From contig NC_134833.1 in the NCBI RefSeq assembly GCF_004210375.1, positions 145,134,127-145,198,126 of the forward strand: a DNA stretch of 64,000 bases, in the 5' to 3' direction. Within the stretch, counting starts at the first letter, position 1. The number at the start of each line of letters is the position of its first letter. The stretch comes from Tachypleus tridentatus (taxonomy: Eukaryota; Arthropoda; Merostomata; Xiphosura; Limulidae). This document shows positions 40,101-52,100 of the stretch, piece by piece. Position numbers and translations under genes: made by a program. The notes beneath the pieces are model-generated. The model had not been told where the DNA came from. It searched no databases and was given only the letters and a program-made list of their open reading frames with translations.

Positions 40101-43100
40101 TCAATATAAGTGATGATTTTCCAGACTTTTTGACGTTATAAAATCATTAATTTGATGTTCCAGGATTACAGGATCCTGAATGGATTCTGTTTAGCATATT
40201 ATTATGCCACATAATAATACTTGGTAGTAATATATCATAAAATAGAACTGGTCATCAAAACAAACAAAAAAATTACATCTTAGAGGTGCAATCATGAAGC
40301 ACGACAAGTTAAAATTACTTGTAATCACACAGCTTCGCATCTTTAAAATGTTACTGGACCAAGTAAGTAAAGATGAGCACCTTGCAAGTGTTATTCAGTA
40401 AAGTGAGTAAAGAAAAACGTCATGCAAGTGTTATTCAATCGTGTGAGCAGATAAGAACGTTTTGCAAGTTATTCAATCACGTGAATAGATGAGAGCGTAT
40501 TGCAAGTGTTATTCAATCACTTGAGTAGCCAAGAACGTCTGGCAAGTGTTTTTTGTCAAATAATGAGAATACATTGTTTCAAATGTTATTCAGTTAAGCA
40601 AGTAGAAAATAACGTTTTTCTCTTTTCAATGTAAGAAAGTGAAGATGATGACTTTATTAAATTACTGAACATTCAGGGAAGTTCAAACTGAGAATATTAG
40701 TGTCATAGTAAAACCATGTGATTCTTAAGTATAGTATGAATTGACAATAATCGTCGTTTGTTCCATACCACATAACTATTGTATAATACACACCTACAGA
40801 TGGATACCCTGGTGTTAAGGGGTCGCCATCGCCAGTAAAAACAGAGCCCCGTTGCATTGCTGTTTCAGGCATCCACCACGTTTTAGGATACACATGTTCA
40901 GGATCCGTTCCTTCCAAAGCAACTTCTACAGGATCAAGGTACAAAATAACTCCAACAGCGCCCCTCTGTTGGGCATTCCATACCTATACAGATTTGTCTA
41001 GGTTTATAAAATTACTACTGCAAATTAGTGTATGTATATTTAGGCTTCGTGTATGTTTATCACGAATAGAAAATCTTACTCAAAGAAACATAGGATATAT
41101 ATATTATATAGGTCATATATATTATATTTTGCAATAAAGAATATAATATAACCAACAAATATAAAAATCTCTCTAATTAACTTATTTCCCATATCACTAC
41201 CTTAACTAATAATTAGGGCAAGAACGGATATTTATATTATACTTGGACACACGTTTCTCATTTGCTTTTTGGTACGTTTTAATCTGTATCAAATCATACA
41301 TAAAGTAAAATCGTAGTGATTGACCTACGAGCTTGAGTCATTTTGGCTCAGACTTCCGTAATGTATGGCCTCACACTTCCAGATGACTTTTAATTATCTT
41401 CTAGTATTCTACATTCACTTAGTAGCTTACAAACAAACCATATTTTATTAATGTGACTTTTATTAATAGTTTCATTGCCTTGATAGTACAAGCCACAAAT
41501 TTATTTATCTAAATTTCATATAGTGAAACGTGAAGTAGTAAGCCTAAAACTCAAAATTCTATATTATTTAGGCTAAATTATTAACTAAAACTGCTTAGAA
41601 GTATACATCAGGACTTGTTAAATAAAATTATTTGTAACAACGGAAACAGTCATGAATTTTTATCTAATTTCTGCGTGTAATAATAACGTTATTGTTAATT
41701 AGATCACTGAATGTTTAACATGTTTAATCCAAGTAAAGAATACAAAGTGTATTTTTTTCCTCTTAAGTTTGAAGCTAGCGTATTCGAGTTTCTTTATGAA
41801 ATTCTCGAAAGTGAACTATTGAAATAGGCAACACAGAAAATACAAACAACTGTCATTGACGCAGACCATTGATTGAAACGTAATGCGTGGATATCTCACT
41901 AGGCTTTGTTTTGACAAGATATACAAGATGAGTATTTCCAAAATCCTCTCCATTAATTACCCTCATTTTTCTTTTCTCCTTTCGTAGTTGTTTTAAGACT
42001 TTATTCGGCAATATACAAGTCGAGTATTTCCCGAATTCCGTCTTTTAATTTATTTTGATTTTCATTCGCGTTTTTACAGCTGTCTCTCGACTTTATTCAA
42101 TCGCTAGTAGCCAAACGACATTCAATCACGAAAAGAAGACAGGGCAGCTTTAATAATATGAAATTGTTGTTAATAAAATTATGTGTTAAAGTACACTCAT
42201 GTTTCTTGTTTTCCTTTGTTATTCACGTTTAATTTATTCTTCGCTTAACAGTGCTAAACCTGTATTTTGCGAAAAACTTTCGCCACGTCAGTGAACTCTA
42301 TTACTACATATTAAATACGTACGGTCAAAAAGTTAAATATTCATGCTTGGCAAAACAAATACTTGTGTTCTGTGCGCATTTTGTATTAGAAAGTTTTTTT
42401 TTTGTTTTTTTTAAGTTGCCTTAACATTAATTTGTTTGTTTTGAATTTCGCGCAAAGCTTCTCGAGGGTTATCTGCGCTAGCCGTCCCTAATTCAGCAGT
42501 ATAAGACTAGAGGGAAGGCAGCTAGTCATCACCACCCACCGCCAACTCTTGGGCTACTCTTTTACCAACGAATAGTTGGATTGACCGTCACATTATAACG
42601 CCCCCACGGCTGAGATGGTAGCATGTTTGGTGTGACGGGGACTCGAACCTGCGATCCTCAGATTACGAGTCCCCGTCGCGTCAAACATGCTCGCCCTTTC
42701 AGCCGTGGGGGTGTATAATGTGACGATCAATCCCACTATTCGTTGGTAAAAGAGTAGCCCAAGAGTTGGCGGTGGGTGGCGATGACTAGCTGCCTTCCCT
42801 ATAGTCTGACACTGCTAAATTAGGGACGGCTAACACAGATAGCCCTCGAGTAGCTTTGTGCGAAATTCAAAACAAAACAAACCAGAAATACCTTTATGTT
42901 ATTGCAAGTTGATAAAAATATTGTATTGCATGTTTCACAGTTATACAAGCACAAGAAAGAGCTTAAATTTCATTATTTCTTACCTTATTTCCCCGAAAAA
43001 TTTTACCATATCGAGACAGACAAATTTTACCAGAAACGTTGACTCCCAGTGCTTCAAGTTCGTCAAAATCTTCAACTCGGCCGTAATTAACGTACACTGG

Positions 43101-46100
43101 TTCACCCTAAAATAACATTATACAAATAATAATAATGATAATCAAATAACGAAATACATTCTAAATCATTCAGTTTGATAATTTTATACATACACAATGT
43201 TGCACGTTTTGGCTGTGTAATTAGTTTCGTTGGATCAGTTTAAGATGTGGGTACAATATATCGTGATGACGAGAAACCCACTTGAAGGCTGGTATGGGTA
43301 TTAACACTTTTACTGTGTGTTTGTTTCTTTTAGCAAAGCCACAAAGGCTATCTGCTCAGCCCACCGAGGGGAATCGAACCCCTGATTTTAGTGTTGTAAA
43401 TCCGGAGACATACCGCTGTACTAGCGGAGGGCAACACTTTTACTAATAAAGCAGAAAACAACGTTTTGACCTTATTAGGTTAACCTGAAGATGACCTAAG
43501 AGGTTAAATTTCTCTGCTTTATTAGTAACAGTGTTCATACCCATACCAGCCGACCTGAACTACATATCGTGACCTTTTTGTTGTTGTCCGTCAGCTATTT
43601 GTATATTAATTTTTCACCTATATTTCGTCAATTAACAGACAAAAGAATTTATTCACAACGCCATTTCTACAAGTTTCTTTCTCCACATGTGTCCATGCTG
43701 GGCCTGCAAACGTGATTAAGGCGCTCTACTCGCAATCTGAAAGTTACGTGATTGAACCCTAGTCACACCAAACATACCCATCTCTTCAGCTGTGGGGGCA
43801 TTATAATGTTACAATCAATCACATTATTCGTCGATAAAAGAGTAGCCCAAGGGCTAGCCGTCCATAATTTAGCAGATAGTCATTACTACCCACTTCCACC
43901 TCTTGGGCTACTCTTTTATCGACGAATAATGTGATTGATTGTAACATTTCTTGGCGTGTTCAAGAAGTTGGGAGTAAAATGGACAGGTATGGCACTTAAG
44001 AATGGGATTATACGTTCAAATACTGTCTGAAAATATTCTACTGTTCGTGTGAAGCATGGGAATAAACAGTTTGAGTCTGAATAATTTGTATTTACAAAAA
44101 TTAGTTCTTTTCAAGACTACGAAGATTGTAAGTTATATTAGTATACAAGCAATAAAAATATATTATAAATGTAAAACAGTGTAGAGAAGCCATTGGCAAA
44201 AAAAATGCAAACAAGAATATATGACTTTAATACAACTGACTAGTAATAGTTATTTTCATTTTGGCCACAAGTGTTAATACACATTGTTGTTAGATTTGGT
44301 TTGGTTTGAATTTCGCGCAAAACTACTCAAGGGTTATCTGCGCTAGCCGTTCCTAATTTAGCAGTGTAAGACTAGAAGGAAGGCAGATAGTTATCACCAC
44401 CCACCACCAATTTTTGGGCTACTCTTTTACCAACGAATAGTTGGATTGACTGTCACATTATAACTCTCCCAAGGCTGAAATGGCGAGCATGTTTGGTGCG
44501 ACGGGGAATCGAATCCGTGACCCTCAGATGACGAGTCGAAAGCCTTAACCCACCTGACCATGCTGGGCCCACATTGGTAAGAAAGCAACTATCAGAACTC
44601 GTCTGTGTAACTTTGTATGGAATATTTTTGCTAGGGAAGTGTTCGTTTGTTTTGGATATTTGAGCAAATGACTGTTTGTGCCATCTGTCCCTGAGTTTGA
44701 ACTTATCGACTAAAGAAAAGGTAATTAATCAACAACACAAACAACAACCTGCGGGCTACTCTTATCGTATATATATTTGACTATCACTCTTATAATGCAG
44801 CCACAGAGTGTGATTTTTCGGCAAAGACTTGTGAACCAATGTGAGTCATGAGTTCGAATCCCCCTCACACTAAACATGCTCGCCCCTTAAGCCGTGGGAG
44901 CGTTATAATTTTACATTCAACCCCACTATTTGTCACTATTTGTAGCCCAAGAGTTGGCGGCAGGTGGTGATGACTAGCTGCCTTGCCTCGATTCTTACAC
45001 TGTTAAATTACGTATGGCTAACGCAGATGGCCCTTGTGTAGCTTTCTGCAAAATTCAAAACAAACAAACCATAATATATATATAGGTTTAACTATAACTG
45101 ACCCTAACAGAGGTGTAACCCTGATTTATAAATCAACACTGGCAATGAATAGCATAAACGTCTTAAGCGTAAATGAGTGCATAGCCATAGATGTAATTAT
45201 AACAAATAACTTCAAAATTAAAATTTCAAGAACCTACTTCGCACCCAGTGAAGTCCTAGACACAAAATTACTAAATACTATAGTAAACCATAACAAAAAC
45301 TATTCTGTGATAGAGGATCTCAATTCCAAACACACGCATTTTGGATGTCGAAGGATTACACCAAATGGATCTCGTTTACTACAATTCATAAAAAAATACA
45401 ACTTCAGCACTTTTAAATGGTTTAACAGCAACTCATTAGTGAATACACATAAATTCAGGATAAATTTTGGATATATGTTTAGCCCCCTTGGATTTAAAAG
45501 TTTAAAATGCTTAGCATTTCATAGACAGTAACCATTTTCCTATATGGTGTAACTTAGATCTCTCCCCCACCAACAAAAACCAATACCTCAAACAAACATT
45601 CTATAATAAAGCATATTGGCAACGATACGAAACAAAACTAGGTGAATTATTACCAGCTTCAAATATAACAAGTGTCTCGTGTCCACAAGAGATATATGAT
45701 TTATGTCAAGTAATAACTCAATGCTTCACTAAAGCAGCATAAACAGCTATCCTAATACAACAATATACGCATAAAAATACAAAAACATAACAAATATGAT
45801 TAAAGAAAGACGCGGCTTATGAAAACTATATACAAACACTGGAGATATGGCTTTGAAACCACAGATAAATACACTAAGAAAATTAGGAAATGAATAAAAT
45901 TAATAAAACATGAAAACTGGAATACTTATTGCAATACCTTAAATGATGAACATACCCCACAAAAATTCTGAAAACATCTGAAAAGATTTACAAAAGACAT
46001 CCTATCCAAGGTAACAAAATAGCACATACTAACACGCAAAAGGCTGAACTATTTAAAGAACACCTATTTAGTATTTTTCAAACACAAAATGATCCAGATA

Positions 46101-49100
46101 TACATAACTATATTATCGAAGCCAAGTAAACAACAAAATTCAATAAAACAAAAATATCTTTAGACCACTCTTCTCAGCTACATAGCCACTACAAACAAGA
46201 ACAGAATCAATCACAGAAACCATGAAAGAATACATGACAAGTGAATTAACAATGACACAAATCTGTATCGCTATAAGCCATTGCAAACAAAGTACGAAAT
46301 ACAAGCAATATTACTCAAAATGGAACTCAGTTACCACTTGAACATCTCAAGGAACTCTTCAACCTGTCCCTCAAAATAGGGTATATCCCCGTCTCTTGAA
46401 AGCAAGCGATTATTCTCATGTTTTTGTAGGAAAGAAAACCAGCAAATAAGCTACAAAGCTGCAGACCAATCAGGCTGACCAACTGCGTGGAGAAAAGTTT
46501 GGAAAGAACAATAAAAGAAAGAATAAATCTTTACCTAAACCACAATTCTAAATTATTGAAAGTACAAAACGGTTTTAGAAAAATTCGGCAAACAACAGAT
46601 CATTTACTTAGATTGACTGAAATCGTAATAAATAGTTTTAATAAAAGGGAATGTACGGTCGTATTTCTTCTCGGTTTAGGGAAGGCTTCTGATAAAATCT
46701 GTCATTCAAGGCTAAGGTCCCGGATGTTAAAGATGGAACTACTACAAAGAGTTATTCACTGATTATCAAACTTTTTAGAAAATACAAAATGTCGGTTAAA
46801 TGTTGAGGACACCAACCCGGAGTATTTTACTCTTGAGGCAGGGTTTTTTCAAGGAGGGGTAGTTAACCCCACACTCTTCATCATGCACGCCAGCGACATG
46901 CCATTAAACGACAAAATTAGTGTTCACAATTTGCAGACGAAAAAATTTGGAAGAATTCTGAACCGAAAACAACAGCAGCCACGAATTTTCAGCCCTCATT
47001 GAACAACATCCCTGAATAATGTTCTAAAAACGAATAAAAATTAATAAACCAAAAACACAAATCTTAGTGCTGGCCAGAACAAAGAAACTAATTGAAATCA
47101 ATCCCAAACACTATCTTAACGGAACACTTCTCCAAACAGATACTTGTTTGTTTGTTTATTTTGAATTTCGCGCAAAGCTACTCGAGGGTTATCTGTGCTA
47201 GCCGTCCCTAATTTAGCAGTGTAAGACTAGAGGGAAGGCAGCTAGTCATCACCATCCATCGCATACTCTTGGGCTACTCTTTTACCAACAAATAGTGGGA
47301 TTAACCGTCCCATTATAACGCCCCCACGGCTGGGAGGACGAGCATGTTTAGCGCGACGGGGATGCGAACCCGCGACCCTCAGATTATTACTTAACACGCT
47401 TGGCCATGCCGATCCACCAAACAGATACATGAATAGCATTTCTTGGTCTTACCTACAATACAAAATTAATCTGGCAAAAACATATAAATGAAATATTTTT
47501 AAAAATCTTGCAAAGAATAAACCGAATTAAAAGTTTGTCAGAATATAATACAGAAACAACATCAACTAATATATTAAAATATTCAAACAAAACATAGACT
47601 AATCATAGAATACGTTTGTCGAGTCTGGATCAATGTCATATTCAAGAAAATTAAAATAACTACAAAAACAACAAAAATGTAACACTCACTAGCATCTAAA
47701 TACGCAAACATACAACCACTCCATGACAGACTTCTAAGCAGATCATTGGCGTGCTTTAACAAAAACGAAATGTTATGTGCATTAGAACGCTATTTCATAT
47801 ATGATGAAAACAAGCGTGAGTACCTCTCACCCTTAAATATGTACTATAACTTCAGTAATATGACACCTACTTAATCCATCATATTGTTCTTTTATCATGT
47901 AGTGTATTAAAAGGATATTTATGTGAATACATATAAAGTAATCCAACAGCATGAAAAAGATTGGAATGTATGGACTATTTATATAGCGAGTATTTATTTC
48001 CCAGTGTACATGACGAACGTTAGAACGTAAATGAACATGGCCCTGATTGGGATTTTGAATTCAAATCAATGAACATTTATTTTGAAAGCTATACCCTCTT
48101 TTATATTGCGTTCAACATTTAACAGTTGCCCCTAAATGTTCCCATAAATGCTAAAGGAATGGATCAAGATTGTATCTGACTCTCCCAGATCTACCCTAAG
48201 GACCTAAATACCAACAATAAGAAACGGCGAATAGGCTTAACCTTGAAATCACAGTGCTGTACGCTAGCCTCTAAGCGACTATCAACCTTGAAATAGTGTA
48301 TATATAATAAAGTCCATTATCTGTATAGATTTAAATAACGAGAAAAATTAAACATGAGTAAACAAATAGATAAACGTGACCAAAACTACAAAAAATAGAT
48401 CGCTTTAACTATGGAATGTTTAAAAATATACGTATAAAAACTTTTGTTAATCCTTTGTAGAATAACACCACATAGTGTCATCTTTATATTATTAATAGCG
48501 AAAACCCTCAAAACATTTGCGAACAAATTATTTCATTTATTGCAACATCACTTATTTAAATACATGATTTCTAGAGTAATACAAAAGTATTCTAATCACA
48601 GACACTGAAATTTATAAGTTCACTTGTCTTAGGCCTAACATTAATTAGGCCTTCATTAGGCTAGACCTATATTCGACAAAGAGACGTACACTGTTCATTT
48701 AGTGCTAAACTTACTGCACTTAATACATGTACTATGAATAAATAATCTATTGTTCTACGACGTAACGTCAGACTCTTTTAAAAGCTTTAATATACGCTTG
48801 TAACTGTCAACTGAAATATATTAATATCCTTTCTGGATTAACTCAACGATTTAACAAAGGCACGTTTTCAAATTCCGAAAAAGGTGCAATATTTTTTACA
48901 TATCAATCCAAACGTGTCTTTAATTTTCGATGAACCGCAGACTCCTCGCTTCTAATTGACAGGAAGCCAAACTACTTCAATTACGTAATATGTTGCCATG
49001 ATATCATTGCGTGACCGATACACAGTGTGTTTCATAGTACTAGATTTTAGCTAGTCTAATACTCATATGTTTATTTAAAATATTACCGTAACGTTTCCAC

Positions 49101-52100
49101 TCGGGGAAAACCCGTTAAATGCCACACCCATATCTTCTCCACCTGCTTGAGGAACTTTCTTCTCTTGTAGTTGTGCGGTAAAAAAACTTCTCCACTATTG
49201 CTGTCAACTATCTCAACCTAAAAAAATTGATTTAAAAAAATGTGAGTTACATTTTTTTTTCTAAATTCCAATGTATTAGGTTTCGTCATTAGATAAGTAC
49301 ATAAAATATTCGCGGTCATAGTTTTTCAAGCTATATCACATCACATAGTGACAGGGCGTATACAACTTCTCTTTGATGTCTGATATTTCAGTGGAGTTGA
49401 AATGAATATCTAAAGTTTAATAAAAGTGTTTGTTGATAGGAATGATTGTAGCCTGCCAGTGTTGTGCTGACCGTAAAACATAAAAACTTGTAATCAAAGT
49501 TAGAAGTTAACGGATTAAAACAAAGACCCCATGTCACTTTATTTAATGTGGTTTAGTGTTCAATATATAGCGTGTGAATCTTTTTGCTTTTTGTTTTCTA
49601 GCGCAAGATGTTTACCGGTATTTTCAACCTCAACGGCACTCTATGACACTCTAGGATCCACTGGTAGCGGTCACTAATTTTGAATTATTGACAAGGTGAA
49701 AGATAGTCAGCATAACTCCTCGAAAGGAGGAATTTTTTCATATTCGAAATAAATTACGGGCTGCATTTGTTAGTATACTGGATTATACCGGAAATACGCA
49801 GAATGTCCAGTGATCAACTTAGCATATGATAATACTTGGCCACTTCCAGCCCTTGGTATTAGTTGCTGCGTGATTAAACTGCTCGGACTCTGGTTTACAG
49901 AGTAGTGTCGCCTCGTCGTTTTAAGGCCTTGTATAGTTATTAAAAATAAATTTGTTGAATGCGTTTTAAGAAACTTAGAAAATGGCGTTATACTTAAATA
50001 CAACAAGGATGTTTCAAAATTCATCTGAGAATCTCATAAATGTGTACATACCGAGTGGCATTATTCTTTCCCAATTCCTTTTTTTTTTTTTTCTACAGCT
50101 CTTCAAACAAATTAATAGGTTGCCAGGTCTAAAGCAGGCCCGGCATGGCCAAGCGTGTTAAGGCGTGTGACTCGTAATCTGAGGGTCGCGGGTTCGCATC
50201 CCCGTCGCGCCATACATGCTCGCCCTTTCAGCCGTGGGGGCGTTATAATGTTACGATCAATCCCACTATTCGTTGGTAAAAGAGTAGCCCAAGAGTTGGC
50301 GGTGGGTGGTGATGACTAGCTGCCTTCCCTCTAGTCTTACACTGCTAAATTAGGGACGGCTAGCACAGATAGCTCTCGAGTAGCTTTGTGCGAAATTCAA
50401 AAAACAAACAAACATAAAGCAAACGGACAAATCAAACAATTGCCTACACACACTCTGTACACCGGGAGAAATCGAACTCCGGATTTCAGAGTTTTAAGTT
50501 CGTAAACTTCTCACTGACACCCTCACCCTTAGCGGGAACTTTCTAGACCTTCAGACGTGCGGCGCATAGGGGCCAACTTAACCAAAATGCAAATTATTCA
50601 GTTGTGTCTGTGAAGGTATCAAGACACATACAGCACTTATGCGTTTATTTGTATTTTTATTATCTTCTTCAGACAGTTTAAAAGGTCGGAAGAGTAGTAT
50701 TTTAAAAGTGAAAGGTTCTTTAATTGGTTAAGTTTCAATGCAGAAAAAAAATACAAAAACAATTAGAGCATGTGAAGAACTGACCTTGCCTAGGGGCCCA
50801 TACACAACACATTACTTATCTCCTACTCTTAATTCTACCTAACAAATGTCTGTCTAGGGTTATCAGATTGATAAACTGTAGCATTTTTGTCTCTATAGTT
50901 CTGAAGCAGTTTAAATTGCAACAACACATATTTTTTATCATTTGCTAAATGACAGAAACAAATAAAATTTGTCAAAAGCTTATCTAGTGGTAATGAAACT
51001 AATAAAGTTAAAAACGCGCTAGGTAAAAATCAATGAAATGAAAATGTACTTGATGAAAATAAATGGAATACAAACGTTACATTCAAAAATTAAAAATAAG
51101 TGAAGTTAAAAGACGCGCTATTTAAGAATAAAAATATAAAATAAAAAACAAGTCTAAATTTTCTTAAAATAACTGAAAAGATTGGTTTGAATTTCGCACA
51201 AAGCTACAATAGGGCTATCTGCGCTAGCCGTCCCTAATTTAGCAGTGTAAGACTAAAAGGAAGGTAGCTAGTCATCACAACCCACCGCCAACTCTTGGAC
51301 TATTCTTTTAGCAATAAAGAGTGGGATTGACCGTCACATATTAACGTCCCCATGGCTGACAGGGTGAGCATGTTTGGTGTAATGGGGATTCGAACCCGCG
51401 ACCCTTAGATTACGACTGGAGTCCCTTAACTTTCTGGCCATGCCGGGCCAACTGAAAAGAAAACAAATATTGATGTTTTTTCTTCGCGGACGGACAACTC
51501 TTTAAAAATATAGAGACAATGAAACAAAAAAGCACCTACATTTTCTTGAACGTACTCAAAGGAAACAACATTGGTTTTTAGGTTTTCTTTTTCTTCGCGG
51601 AGGGATAAGCCTTCCTAGCTCAATACTTGCTACTGCCCAGTGACATTTCATATTAAGAAAGCGTGTGGTCTGTCTTTTTCCGGTTATTCTTTAAGCAACA
51701 TTTTAAAAAGCCACGTATGAGAAAAAGTGTATGTATCAAATTCATAGCAAAGTTCGGAGAAACTGGGACAACTTATCAATTTTGCTGCTTCTGATAGGGA
51801 CAAAAATATAAGGCTAAAAACCGGCTCGATCCTAAATTTTGTGGGGCGTTTGGTAACCCCATTACAGCTGCTTTAGGTCTGATGAAACTTATCACTAAAC
51901 ACATTGAATTCGAAAATTTATCACAAGATAAAATTCTGTTACTAGCGAAGATGACGCAGAAAGACACTCAGCTGAGAAGCTTGTAGTATTCTCTCGCGCA
52001 AGTTCCGAAATAACAAAATAAACAAACAAACAGGATAGAGTTCTCCTCTCCTGTTTCTTCCAAATTTAGCAAAGTTTTCGTTGTTTTTCACAGTCTTTGT

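Larger units (their letters stand above)
45068..47878 (+). mobile_element. Decayed Jockey-like LINE, plus strand
   Basis: Endonuclease remnant ([11 protein letters not shown], then [15 protein letters not shown]...NGSRLL, 45085-45530), reverse transcriptase remnant ([36 protein letters not shown], 46440-46760; then [14 protein letters not shown], 46850-46890), and a C-terminal tail (about 47450-47875) after a SINE insertion. The YADD-type box is not intact (VHNLQTKK follows where it is expected). Many stops. The 5' end is truncated and lies directly against a SINE-1 tail. Intron 3. Confidence 0.8.

Noticed and set aside
42858-43115. 85-codon plus-strand frame
   Set aside because: Antisense shadow of peptidase exon 4 plus a SINE-1 tail.
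43360-43432. tRNA gene suggested by perfect A and B boxes
   Set aside because: Same boxes in several copies with a shared 3' end and a 12-bp target duplication: SINE-2.
45034-45531. 165-codon frame taken as a host gene
   Set aside because: It begins in a SINE-1 tail and the rest is the endonuclease remnant of a Jockey-like LINE.
50137-50212. Genuine tRNA gene
   Set aside because: The anticodon and T stems are imperfect and the sequence runs straight into the SINE-1 body shared by many copies, so it is a SINE head.
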